DNA of 54,737 nucleotides. Source: Streptomyces endocoffeicus. GTDB lineage: Bacteria > Actinomycetota > Actinomycetes > Streptomycetales > Streptomycetaceae. This document shows positions 9,057-17,912 of the stretch, one piece after another (the stretch's first letter is position 1; the number at the start of each line of letters is the position of its first letter). Location: assembly GCF_016741935.1 (NCBI RefSeq), contig NZ_JAERRG010000045.1, positions 1 to 54,737 on the forward strand. The letters are read 5' to 3'. The notes beneath the pieces were generated by a model. The model worked only from the letters and a program-made list of their open reading frames with translations, made no database searches and was not told the origin of the DNA. The position numbers were made by a program, and so were the translations under genes.

Positions 9057-12000
9057 GAGTTCTCCAGTGGTCCGGCATCCAGGACCTGCGAGCGAACCTG
9101 TTCGGCGCTCATGGCTCCCGCCCAGATCCTCAGCTCCTCCACGGCCCCGGGCAGATAGTGGGCCGTGCTGCCGCTCCCGGTCCCCCGGCCCAGGGCCAGC
9201 TCACCGGTGCCTTGCTGTTCGGCCGTGAAACCGGCCCGGTCCAGAGACTCCTGGTCGGAATCCCCGACGTACAGGTGCACTTTCCCGTACCGGGTCTCGG
9301 TCTTCTCCGGGTCATCCGGGTCGGTCCATTCCCATGCCTCCTGGGCGTCGAAGATCCCCGTCACCTGCACCCAGGTGTCCAGCTCGGCGTTTTCCTCTCC
9401 GGGTACGGAAGCGCTCTGAGTCGCCTTGCCCGTGCCATCGACGCTTGTACGGGTGAAGCGCCATCGATAGGTGTCTTCCGCGGGCTTGGTCACCCACAGC
9501 GCCCAGGACGATTCGGTACCCGTCCGCTGCCCGGTCACCTGGGCTTCGTAGCCGATGGGCTTGCCGGAGAGCTTGGCGCTGTCGAGACGTACACGAGCCG
9601 AGGCCGTGAAGGAACCGTTCTCGTCGAGCACGGGCCCGGTCGTGGAGGCGTAGCCGGAGGTTCCGTCCAGGAGGAGCGCGTTGTCGTCCTCGTTCAGTGT
9701 GGCCCCGGCAGAGGACAGCTTCATCGCGGCTGCCGGGTACGGAGTGCCTTCGGCGATCTCCGTACCCTCGGCGGCGGAGGCGTCCCACATGGCCACCAGT
9801 TCGTTGGGCGGTGCCTCGCTCCCCATCAGCCGGGCCTCTGTGCGGATCTCCTCTGTGGTCAGCACGCGCTGCCAGAGGGCCGTTTCGTCGATGCGGCCGT
9901 GGAAGTACTCACCGTAGGTACCGCCCACCTTGGACCGGCCGAACTGCAGGCCACGGTTGGCGGTCCACGGCTCGTAACCGGTCGCCGCTTTCGACAGCAC
10001 CACAGGGTCGCCTTGTGGGCGCCCGTTGACGAACAGCTGGATGGTGTCGTTCGACTTGTCGGTATCGCCCTTGGTGTCGAAGACTCCGGCCAGGTGTGTC
10101 CAGACCTTGAGCGGAGGGTTCTGCGCGTTGGCGAAGGAGCGGATGTATGTGGGGTCGTTGCGGTCCTTGTCCGTACGATTGAAGATCCACTTCTTGTACG
10201 TGGAGGAGTAGTACAGGGTGAAGCCGGAGCCGTCCTCTCCCGGCTCGGTCAGCACCACCCTGTTCTCGGTGGAGTCGGTGAGGTACGCCCAGGTCGAGAC
10301 GGTGAATGAGTCCTGGGTGTTCACTGCCGCCGTGGAAGTGGCGGCATATCCGCTGGTGGCCGAGGAGTCGTTCAGCCACAGCGAATAGTCGGCGTCGCCC
10401 CGCCGCCCGAAGGTCGACCAGCCCGTTCCCGCCTCGTCGTAGAGGGTGGCGTCATGCCGGGTCCCCTCCGTGGCACTGTCGACGGCCTTGGTTACACCCG
10501 AACCTGGCGCCCCGTCCGCGAAGTGCCATCGGCCTACCGGGCCCGCGGCCGGCGCCACGGCGAAGGTGAACTCCGCAGGAGTACCCCAGCGATTGCGTAC
10601 GTCCTTGGCCTCCACGGACAGCACCTGGGTCCCCGACAGTGGCGGAGTGACATTCAAGGTGACCCGTGCTCCGGCGCTCTGTTTGGTGTTCGCGGCCGTC
10701 GTGGTCAGCAACCGCCAGCGATAGCCCGTGATGTCCGTATCGACGGCGTTCGGCTTGACGGAGAACGTGCCGGACACACCGGGACCGCCCATCCCCACGC
10801 ACTGGTTCGGCAGACACTCGGTGTAGGGCTTGCCCGCCGTGATCTGCGGTGCCTTCGGAGCGGTGGAGTCGATCTTCAGGTAACACCAGGAGGAGTAGGA
10901 CGAGAACAGATCACCCGACTTGCCGTTGTACGCCCAGTGCGACTGCGTCCGCGCCTTGTAGCGGTACAACCCACCGTCGGCCCGGTCCGTTGTGCGCATC
11001 TTCTCCAAGGTGCCGTCCGGGTCCCAGCCGCTGTCCGGTCGGTAGCCGCTCCACACCTTGTCCCATGCCCCGTCGTCCTGTTTGCGCTCCATCCAGAACT
11101 CGGCCTGGAGCGAGCCCTTGTCCTCGCCGCTCTTCGGTTGCGTTCTCGTCTGGACGCGAGCCTGGACCATCGGATCCTTGCGGGTGACGACCAGCGGATC
11201 CGAGGAGGACGTCTTGCAGTAACCGGAGGTCCCGTCCCCCGGAATCACTCCCACCGAGGTGGGCACACCGGGTCTGGGAACGTAGGTGACCTTCAGGGTC
11301 GCGTTGTCCTCGAATCGCTTCCATGCGGTGGCGTCGGATTCGTCCTTCGCACGCAGCATCAGCGTGAGCCGAGAGATCTTGCCGTCGGCGAAGGACCTGA
11401 CCGTGCTCGCGAGATTCTCGTCCGACTCGTCCGGGTTGTCGTTGAACTCGATCCACGCGTCGGGCTGTTCCGGACTGCAATTCTTGCCCCGCCCGGCGGA
11501 GACATAGCGATCGCCCATCTGATCGAGTTGCCTGGGTCCCGGCCAGCGTGTGCCCTCGGAGATGTTGTCGGTGCGCTCCAAGTCCACCCAGTGCGGATCG
11601 CAATCGAATGACCATGTCTCATGAGCGCGGAAGGTCGCATCCAGCACGTACTTGCCGACGAGCTTCGATGGCGCGAACTCGAAGTACATCCGGTCCACGT
11701 AGCCGGCCCCGCAGTAGTAGCCGTTGGCGCTGCCGCACTTGCCGACCCCGAGGCTGCCGTCGAACTGCCAGAATCGGTCCCCGTCGGACGAGAGCTTGGT
11801 GCGCTCCGAGGCGCCGAGGCCGACTGGCGGATCGATGTAGACCGGGTAGACCGTCTTGTCGCCGCGCAACAATCCGAGGTCCGGCTTCACGATCACCACG
11901 CCGTCCTGCACTGTGACGGGCAGTACTGCGCTGGCATCACCATTGCCGGGCCGCGTTTGCGGACCCCCCTCCTCCGGCACCGTCGTCACCCGGGCTTTCG

Positions 12001-12751
12001 GGGCCCTCGGGGCTTTCGGGCCGTCCGCGGCGAGGCCCTCGGCGTCTCCGGCCGAGTCCCACATCTGGCCGGCCGGGCCCTTGAACACCGCGTTGCCGTC
12101 ATCATCCATCGCACGCAGCCCGCCGCCCGCGCCGGGAGCGGCTTCGAGCCCGACCCCGGATACCGACAACTTGATCTGCTCAAGGTCGGGATTGGTGGCC
12201 GCCTGAGCCGTCCGCACCACGAGAACCTGTCGATAGCCCTCTGCCGTCGCTGTCAGCTGAAGGTCCACGCCGTCCAGCACATCCGGATACGTGGCAGTGG
12301 GCCCGTCCAGCCTCGGCGCAGGAAGTTGCCGCCCAGGCCATGAAAGCCGAATCGTCTTTCCAGCCGTTCCCAGACGCAGGAGGTCCTCGGCGTCACCGCC
12401 CCCGGAGAAGGCCAGGTCGACCACCACACTCCTAGGGCCGACACTGCCGTCGGAGCGGCGCTCCAGCGTGGTGTCCACATCACGCCATGATCCGTCTTCC
12501 GCTCTCACTCGCTGCGGGACCGAGGATTGCTCCAGCGTGAACGTCCCGTCCGGGTTTGCGAAGGTCTGCGAGTACTCGACTCGCTGGGCGGTCACCTCCA
12601 CAGGCTCGCCCGACGCAGCTGCTCGCTCCGACGCACTTATCGCCTGTGCCACGGGTAACGCACCCGCAGTTGCAACCGGTAACAAGACCAGCGATACGGC
12701 GACGATCGCCGCGGCAGACGCCCCCGCGACGGCGCGACGCGCCGCACTCAT
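9053..12751 (-). CDS. Secreted LamG-domain protein partnered with the RHS toxin
   Basis: The protein has about 1232 residues from the chosen start. The frame is open to a GTG at 12799, but the ATG at 12751, behind GGTGGG, gives a clean signal peptide (MSAARRAV..., hydrophobic core AIVAVSLVLLPVATAGA). Two concanavalin-A-like LamG jellyroll regions are recognisable in the C-terminal half, each opening with SFT[VA]S and containing the W-T/V-H/Q-x-x-G-x-F-D strand (VWTHLAGVFD; TWVQVTGIFD). The N-terminal half has no domain I recognise. The stop overlaps the RHS start by 4 bp, so the two are made together. LamG-RHS pairs are common in Streptomyces; the LamG protein is probably an exported partner, perhaps for carbohydrate or surface binding. 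That role is inference. Confidence 0.85.
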   Translation of the reverse strand: MSAARRAVAGASAAAIVAVSLVLLPVATAGALPVAQAISASERAAASGEPVEVTAQRVEYSQTFANPDGTFTLEQSSVPQRVRAEDGSWRDVDTTLERRSDGSVGPRSVVVDLAFSGGGDAEDLLRLGTAGKTIRLSWPGRQLPAPRLDGPTATYPDVLDGVDLQLTATAEGYRQVLVVRTAQAATNPDLEQIKLSVSGVGLEAAPGAGGGLRAMDDDGNAVFKGPAGQMWDSAGDAEGLAADGPKAPRAPKARVTTVPEEGGPQTRPGNGDASAVLPVTVQDGVVIVKPDLGLLRGDKTVYPVYIDPPVGLGASERTKLSSDGDRFWQFDGSLGVGKCGSANGYYCGAGYVDRMYFEFAPSKLVGKYVLDATFRAHETWSFDCDPHWVDLERTDNISEGTRWPGPRQLDQMGDRYVSAGRGKNCSPEQPDAWIEFNDNPDESDENLASTVRSFADGKISRLTLMLRAKDESDATAWKRFEDNATLKVTYVPRPGVPTSVGVIPGDGTSGYCKTSSSDPLVVTRKDPMVQARVQTRTQPKSGEDKGSLQAEFWMERKQDDGAWDKVWSGYRPDSGWDPDGTLEKMRTTDRADGGLYRYKARTQSHWAYNGKSGDLFSSYSSWCYLKIDSTAPKAPQITAGKPYTECLPNQCVGMGGPGVSGTFSVKPNAVDTDITGYRWRLLTTTAANTKQSAGARVTLNVTPPLSGTQVLSVEAKDVRNRWGTPAEFTFAVAPAAGPVGRWHFADGAPGSGVTKAVDSATEGTRHDATLYDEAGTGWSTFGRRGDADYSLWLNDSSATSGYAATSTAAVNTQDSFTVSTWAYLTDSTENRVVLTEPGEDGSGFTLYYSSTYKKWIFNRTDKDRNDPTYIRSFANAQNPPLKVWTHLAGVFDTKGDTDKSNDTIQLFVNGRPQGDPVVLSKAATGYEPWTANRGLQFGRSKVGGTYGEYFHGRIDETALWQRVLTTEEIRTEARLMGSEAPPNELVAMWDASAAEGTEIAEGTPYPAAAMKLSSAGATLNEDDNALLLDGTSGYASTTGPVLDENGSFTASARVRLDSAKLSGKPIGYEAQVTGQRTGTESSWALWVTKPAEDTYRWRFTRTSVDGTGKATQSASVPGEENAELDTWVQVTGIFDAQEAWEWTDPDDPEKTETRYGKVHLYVGDSDQESLDRAGFTAEQQGTGELALGRGTGSGSTAHYLPGAVEELRIWAGAMSAEQVRSQVLDAGPLENS

Positions 12752-13035
12752 CCCACCGTCGCGCACGCGACAGCTCCACCTCAACCCCACAGTCCCCACC
12801 CCGGAGTCACAGAATCTTCATATGTGCGGCGAAGTAGATCCAACATAAAGACACAGCGTCAAGAGTGATCCCTGTGCCGCATGGCGCCTGGGAGCGATTT
12901 CAAGCTACCCAGCGCCCACCCGAGAAGCCTTCGGCTCGCCACCACATCTCTTCGTGGGGGCGACGTGTTTGATCGTGTAGGAGCACGCGCGGAACTGGTG
13001 AGTACTGCGGCGTGACGGTCCACCGCGCGATTGGC
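12752..13035. other. Intergenic region upstream of the LamG-RHS operon
   Basis: This should hold the promoter of the toxin operon. On the minus strand a TTGACG at 12862-12857 is a plausible -35 box, but I cannot place a convincing -10. I see no gene here. The 12840-12860 stretch is locally A/T rich. Confidence 0.35.
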
Positions 13036-13599
13036 CTATTTGCGTGTGCCCAGCATGTTCGCGGCGATGCGCCCGAGGGCCGTCCTGCCATCCCGATCGA
13101 CTGAGCCGCTTGGCACACTATTCTGGCAGTCACATTCACCTCGCACCTCCTTCCGTGCGGCCCTGTCGGCAGTCTCCAAATGCCCTTGGCACAGTGCTCC
13201 GTTACTCAGGAGGATCCAGGCGAGGGCGTCACCCGCGTCGGCGGGACGCTCCGTCAGGAGCTGCTCCGCCTCGGCCGACCGCCCGGCCATCATCAGGCTC
13301 ACGGGATCGTCGGCGCGGGTGCTGTAGGACGCCGAAAGGCTGCGGAACTGTCCGAAGCGCATACGCAGCGAGGTCAGCAGCCTCTCGGTCGAGGCATCGG
13401 TCAGGCGCTCCCCGGCCGGGCGCCCCACCGTTTCCCTGGAGGCGAGAAACGCGGCCGACGCGAGGTCGGCCATGCCGCGCCTGAGTGCCTCAGCGCGCAC
13501 GTAGCGGGCGAAGTGGGCATCGGAAGGCAGCGGACGCCAGCCCTGCTCGATACCCCGCTCGTCACGCGGGATGGATACCGCCACATGCCTGACCGCCAC
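13036..13599 (-). CDS. Hypothetical protein with a TPR-like segment
   Basis: The 187-residue frame has strong Streptomyces codon bias and starts with GTG. I do not recognise the family. The N-terminal two thirds are rich in Ala, Leu and Arg and look helical (ARYVRAEALRRGMADLASAAFLAS). Residues around 105-145 (AEAEQLLTERPADAGDALAW...ALCQGHLETADRAARK) resemble one or two TPR-type helical hairpins. The last 40 residues look compositionally different and may be an accidental read-through tail, so this could be the N-terminal remnant of a longer gene. It is not obviously linked to either neighbour; the AIPR gene behind it runs in the opposite direction. No function is proposed. Confidence 0.5.
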   Translation of the reverse strand: MAVRHVAVSIPRDERGIEQGWRPLPSDAHFARYVRAEALRRGMADLASAAFLASRETVGRPAGERLTDASTERLLTSLRMRFGQFRSLSASYSTRADDPVSLMMAGRSAEAEQLLTERPADAGDALAWILLSNGALCQGHLETADRAARKEVRGECDCQNSVPSGSVDRDGRTALGRIAANMLGTRK

Positions 13600-13761
13600 A
13601 ACTGGTGGCGCCCTTGTTTCTCTGTTGGCCTTCTCCCCCGCCTTGGCCTAGGTGGTCAACTGCTGTCTGCTGCAACTGGCCTCTGTACGCCGGGTTTCCA
13701 CAAAGGCCAACCGCCTGCCAACATCTTCTGTCTGGGTTCCTCCGCATCAGTGGGGTGTTGC

Positions 13762-15501
13762 ATGGCGCAAGCGCAGAACAACGATCAGCGACTGCTCGAC
13801 CGAATCCTGGAAGACCAACACCGCAAGCTCGCACCCGACAAGAGCAGGGACGACTTCTTCACCTTCTTCGCAGCCGACAAAGCGCTGCAGGACTGGGACC
13901 TCGACATCGACGAGATCACTGACGGGATCGTGGACGGCGCCCACGACTGCGGCATCGACGGCATCTGGACGTTCGTCGACGAGCGATACATCACCGCCGA
14001 CACCCATCAGTACCTCCCGTCACGAGTCGGCAAGATCGACCTGGTGATCCTGCAGGCGAAGAACACCTCGGGTTACCAGGAGACGGTGATCGAGAAACTC
14101 CACTTCCATCTCCCCAGCCTGCTGGACATGGGGCGAGAGGAAGACGATCTTATCGACCACACCAACGCCAAGCTCTTGGACCGCACTCGCCGATTCCTGC
14201 ACGTGCTGGAGGAATTGGCCTCGTCGTTCCCCCAAGTCCGCGTCAAGGTCATCTACGCCAGCAAGGCAGCTGAATCCCCACACCCCAACGTCAAGTCAAA
14301 GGGCGACCGGCTCCGCAGGGAACTTGCCAAGATCACGTCAGACACCAGCGCCGATCTTGAGTATCTCAACGCGGCAGACCTCCGTGAACGCACCGCACGC
14401 GGCGCGAAGGCCGTCGCCCAACTCGTTTTCAATGAGACGCCGATGAGCACCTCCCTCGGTGAGGGCTACGTGTGTCTGGCCCGCCTGGACGAGTACTACC
14501 GGTTCATCACTTCGGACAACGAAGCCCTGCGACTCGAACTGTTCGAGTCCAACGTGCGCGACTACGCTGGGTCGACCGCGGTCAACAACGCGATTGGCGA
14601 GACACTCAAGTCCGGTACTGGCGAGGACTTCTGGTGGTTCAACAACGGCGTCACCGTGGTCGCCGACGCCGCCCAGATTGCTGGCAAGAAAATCGTGATC
14701 AGGGAGCCCCAGATCGTCAACGGTCTGCAGACCAGCCACGAAATCTTCAGCTACGTTCAGAACGGCGGTCAGCACCGCGACCGATCGCTCCTGGTAAAGA
14801 TCGTCGTGGCACCCGAGTCCGGCACTACTCGCGACCGCATCATCCGCGCCACCAACAGCCAGACGCAACTACCCGCAGGTGCGCTGCGTGCCACCGAGTC
14901 CATCCAGAAAGACATCGAGGAAAGCCTTCACCAAGCCGGAGGCTACTACTACGAACGTCGCGCCAGTTACTACCGCAACCTCGGCTTCCCCCTCGACCGC
15001 GTGGTAAGCATGGCCCGCTTGGCCCGGGAATTCACCGCCTTCGTCCTCCGGGAACCACACATGGCGCTCCGGCACTCAGATGCCCTGTTACTAGACGACC
15101 AGCACTACGCACGGATCTTCTCCACCCGACACGACTTGGACATCTATCGGCTCAGTCTCGACGTCCACACTCGGCTTCGCGACTTCCTCGCCCAATACGC
15201 CGAAGACCGCCCCCTTCTGGGAGAGACGTTGGAGAACTGGCTCTACCCTTTGGCCTCAATGTCGTCCTACACTCTGACCCGACTGCGTCAACCATCCCCT
15301 CGCGACCTGCTCAACATCGACCTGGGCCACTTGAACGAGGCACTCATGACCCGCATGGCGGGAACTTTGGAGCACAATTTCAAGACCGCCCTGCGCCACA
15401 GCAAAGCCGGCGGCGTCGACCGCATCGCACGCATGACCGACTTCACCGCCAAGCTCCGCCAGGCCGTCATCACACAAGGTCGCTACCGCATCGAAAAATA
15501 A
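13762..15501 (+). CDS. AIPR-family (abortive infection phage resistance) protein
   Basis: The frame is open well upstream, but the ATG at 13762 (MAQAQNNDQRLLDRIL) begins the conserved part and gives a 579-residue protein. The C-terminal half has the AIPR hallmarks: FWWFNNGVTVVADA, then QIVNGLQTSHEIF near residue 318, and the downstream ATNSQTQLP segment. The N-terminal 200 residues (DGIVDGAHDCGIDGIW, then VGKIDLVILQAKN) resemble a PD-(D/E)XK nuclease-like domain with a D...QAK pattern. AIPR proteins are associated with abortive-infection defence, so this is probably a single-gene phage-defence effector. It stands alone, with an IS on its 3' side, outside the main defence island. The nuclease reading of the N-terminus is inference; family membership is fairly secure. 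Confidence 0.82.
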   Translation: MAQAQNNDQRLLDRILEDQHRKLAPDKSRDDFFTFFAADKALQDWDLDIDEITDGIVDGAHDCGIDGIWTFVDERYITADTHQYLPSRVGKIDLVILQAKNTSGYQETVIEKLHFHLPSLLDMGREEDDLIDHTNAKLLDRTRRFLHVLEELASSFPQVRVKVIYASKAAESPHPNVKSKGDRLRRELAKITSDTSADLEYLNAADLRERTARGAKAVAQLVFNETPMSTSLGEGYVCLARLDEYYRFITSDNEALRLELFESNVRDYAGSTAVNNAIGETLKSGTGEDFWWFNNGVTVVADAAQIAGKKIVIREPQIVNGLQTSHEIFSYVQNGGQHRDRSLLVKIVVAPESGTTRDRIIRATNSQTQLPAGALRATESIQKDIEESLHQAGGYYYERRASYYRNLGFPLDRVVSMARLAREFTAFVLREPHMALRHSDALLLDDQHYARIFSTRHDLDIYRLSLDVHTRLRDFLAQYAEDRPLLGETLENWLYPLASMSSYTLTRLRQPSPRDLLNIDLGHLNEALMTRMAGTLEHNFKTALRHSKAGGVDRIARMTDFTAKLRQAVITQGRYRIEK

Positions 15502-15554
15502 CTCGCTCTTGAACAGCTATTGCAGGTCCCGATCCGGTCCCAGCGGCACGTACC

Positions 15555-15710
15555 GTAGAGCAACAGGTGCTGCGGCTGCGCCGCGAACGCCAGATAGGCC
15601 CGCTGCTGCTGGCCGACCCGCACCGCCGTTGCCCCCTCCGCCGCACACCTCTTTCTCCAAGCCGCTGCTTGCCCCCTGGCCTGTGCCGCTCGGAAATGCG
15701 ATTCGATGCT
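15555..15710 (+). pseudogene. N-terminal remnant of an IS481-type transposase
   Basis: The frame begins VEQQVLRLRRERQIGPLLLAD, the helix-turn-helix pattern at the start of many actinobacterial IS481-family transposases. After that the expected second helix (APS..H) is in another frame, so the copy is frameshifted as well as truncated. It ends next to the complete transposase gene at 15735 and is probably insertion-sequence debris that served as target for that element. Confidence 0.35.
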
Positions 15711-15734
15711 GTGTACTGCGGCGATGCCGTTCGG

Positions 15735-16820
15735 TCAGGCAGCCTGGCGGTACTCATTAATCAGGCCACCGAGAACGGGCCGTCGTTCGATTCGATGGGG
15801 CGTGAGGTCGGTGACGTTGGCCAGGGCGGGTAGTTCGGTACTGTCCGGGGGGCGTTGCTGCCGGGACTGGTGGGGGCGGTGCTGGTTGTAGTGCCGGATG
15901 TACTCGGTCAGCACCTTCACGGCATGGGCTTCGTTGTAGATCAGGATCCGGTCGAGGACTTCGCGGCGTAGGGTGCCCACGGCTCGCTCGCAGACTGCGT
16001 TCGCCTTTGGTGCCCGGGGCGGGCTGAGCAGGATCTCCATGTCGTGGGCCTGGAATACGGCGTCGAAGGCGCTGGTGTACTTGCTGTCCCGGTCCCGGAG
16101 GAGGAAGCGCAGGGAGTCCATCCGGCACCCCAGCGTCATGGTGAGGTTCCTGGCCTGTTGGACGGCCCACTGGGTGGTGGGGCGTTCGGTGACGCCGGCG
16201 AGGCGAACGCGCCGGGTGTCGTGTTCGATGAAGACCAGGGCGTACAGGCGCTTGAGGGTGATGGTGTCGGTGTGGAGGAAGTCGGCGGCGAGGATGCCGT
16301 GGGCCTGGGTGGTGAGGAATTCACGCCAGGTCGGGCCGGAGCGCTGGGGAGCGGGATCGATGCCGGCCGCGTGCAGGATCTCCCAGACTGTGGACGGGGC
16401 GATCGGGTAGCCGAGGCGTGCGAGTTCGCCCTGTATGCGGCGGTGGCCCCACGTATTGTTTTCCTTGGCCAGGCGCAGGATGAGCTGTTTGACGGTGGGC
16501 GCGGTGGACGGCCTGCCGGGGCGGCGGTGTTGGGGGAACGTCCACTTCCGCGCGATGAGTTGCCGGTGCCAGGCCAGCAGTGTGGTGGGGGTGACTGCGA
16601 ATACGCGGCGCCAGCGTTCCCGCGGGACCAGTCGGGAAAGGATGGCGAGCCAGATTCGGTCGGCGGGCTCGTAGCGGACTCGGGCGATCTGGCGGCGTAG
16701 CACCGCGTTCTCGTGCCGCAACGCCAAGACCTCCGCATCCTTGGCCACGCGGCTGCGCAGCACCGCTGCGGGCACCTTGATCAGGTTCCGGACCAGCGCG
16801 GTGACGATTGAAAGCGGCAT
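15735..16820 (-). CDS. DDE transposase (integrase core domain, IS3/IS481-like)
   Basis: This 361-residue protein is counted from the ATG at 16820 (MPLSIVTALVRN); the frame stays open upstream but that part is antisense to other coding remnants. The N-terminus has the EVLALRHENAVLRRQ helix and an HTH with RRPGRPSTAPTVK and WGHRRIQGELARLGY. The catalytic core runs from AADFLHTDTI (first D) through RFLLRDRDSKYT (second D) to APKANAVCERAVGTLRRE (E), with the typical end HYNQHRPHQS. All three acidic residues are present, so it looks active. It is the same broad type as the interrupted copy at 26943-28040, though clearly a different element. I could not fix the terminal inverted repeats. The insertion appears to have broken neighbouring genes on both sides. 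Confidence 0.88.
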   Translation of the reverse strand: MPLSIVTALVRNLIKVPAAVLRSRVAKDAEVLALRHENAVLRRQIARVRYEPADRIWLAILSRLVPRERWRRVFAVTPTTLLAWHRQLIARKWTFPQHRRPGRPSTAPTVKQLILRLAKENNTWGHRRIQGELARLGYPIAPSTVWEILHAAGIDPAPQRSGPTWREFLTTQAHGILAADFLHTDTITLKRLYALVFIEHDTRRVRLAGVTERPTTQWAVQQARNLTMTLGCRMDSLRFLLRDRDSKYTSAFDAVFQAHDMEILLSPPRAPKANAVCERAVGTLRREVLDRILIYNEAHAVKVLTEYIRHYNQHRPHQSRQQRPPDSTELPALANVTDLTPHRIERRPVLGGLINEYRQAA

Positions 16821-16857
16821 CGGCAGATCATCCCAGGCGCCACGCAGGCCGCCACCC

Positions 16858-17085
16858 TGCGCCGAGAAGCTGCAGGCCAGAACAGAATCGTATTCCCGAG
16901 CGGGACAGGTCTTCACGGACAAGGGAGCCATGGCCGTGTCTCGCTGCTCCGTGAGGGGTGAGGAACACGTCTTCGTCAGCGAGATCGACCTCTTCGCCGA
17001 ATGCCCCGACAACACCGCCGACCGGCGAAAGGCCCTGGAGGCGTTCATGAAGGCGTACCACCCGCAGCCGTGGCCCACCACAGCT
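16858..17085 (+). pseudogene. Fragment of an unidentified actinobacterial protein
   Basis: A plus-strand frame next to the transposase encodes a well-biased stretch (AGQVFTDKGAMAVSRC, then DLFAECPDNTADRRKALEAFM). It looks like the C-terminal part of a Streptomyces protein whose front was removed by the IS. No start or signal is visible. The following 17100-17265 bases give only low-complexity translation. Confidence 0.3.
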
Positions 17086-17411
17086 GCACGGCGCCCTGAG
17101 AGACACACACCCGCGGTCGAACCAACGTCCGAACCCACGGCCGACGATGAGCCCGAATGCAAGCGTACCGGTGGGGCACCAAGAGTGGGGCGCACCCCGC
17201 CACCCCACCGGCCGCGCGTGCGTTCTGCTCATACTCCGCGACCATGTGCAGTCTGGAACTCTCCCATGTTCGGGGCCAACGGCTACGACGGCGGCCTCAA
17301 GGGTGCGGTGCTCAGCGACCCCTACATCCGCGAACTCGGGGATGTGGCCCACGCACTCGACTCGTCCGAGGAACGGACAAAACTGCCCGGGGCCCCGGAG
17401 CCGGACGACGA

Positions 17412-17713
17412 CCGGCGCACCCCACCCGTGGTCGCCGCCGAGAAACACCGCGGACATCGCCTGCCCCGGAGTGAGGACGACTCCGCCCGGGAGGAAGACC
17501 CCCGAGGCGACCTCCTCCTGCTCGTCGCCTTCGATCTCCTGGTGCTTCACCCCACCGCAGAGTCGCCACAGCGCCGTCAACTCGGCAGGCAGTCCGTACC
17601 CGAGGCGTTGCCTCAACTGACCGTCCGCCGCGCCCACGTCGTACGCCTTCCTCTCCCGGCACCGGCCGCAGCAGGAAGGCGTACGACGTGGGCGCGTGCT
17701 CCGCCGACCACAT
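17412..17713 (-). pseudogene. SMI1/KNR4-like remnant, frameshifted
   Basis: On the minus strand two frames together spell the N-terminal half of an SMI1/KNR4-type protein: HAPTSYAFLLRPVPG in one frame, then LGYGLPAELTALWRLCGGV and SGVFLPGGVVLTPGQAM in the next. The switch at about 17640 implies a frameshift. The C-terminal half is replaced: 17267-17411 instead carries a plus-strand coding-like scrap starting MFGANGYDGGLKG. SMI1/KNR4 proteins often act as immunity proteins, so this may once have belonged to a toxin locus. Confidence 0.4.
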
Positions 17714-17912
17714 CCGGTTCAGCTCACTTCGTAGACGCCGCGCGCCCCGTGCCGGTCCGCCAGATGACCGACGGTGACGCCCAGGACCAGCGCGACCTTA
17801 CCGGCCATGCCGGGTCCGAGCCGCCACCTGACCTGCCGGGGGAAGCGGGGCCCGGCAAGCCTGTGGCACGCCACTCGCATGATCAAAGAGCGTCGCCACG
17901 GCCGTCCGCCGA

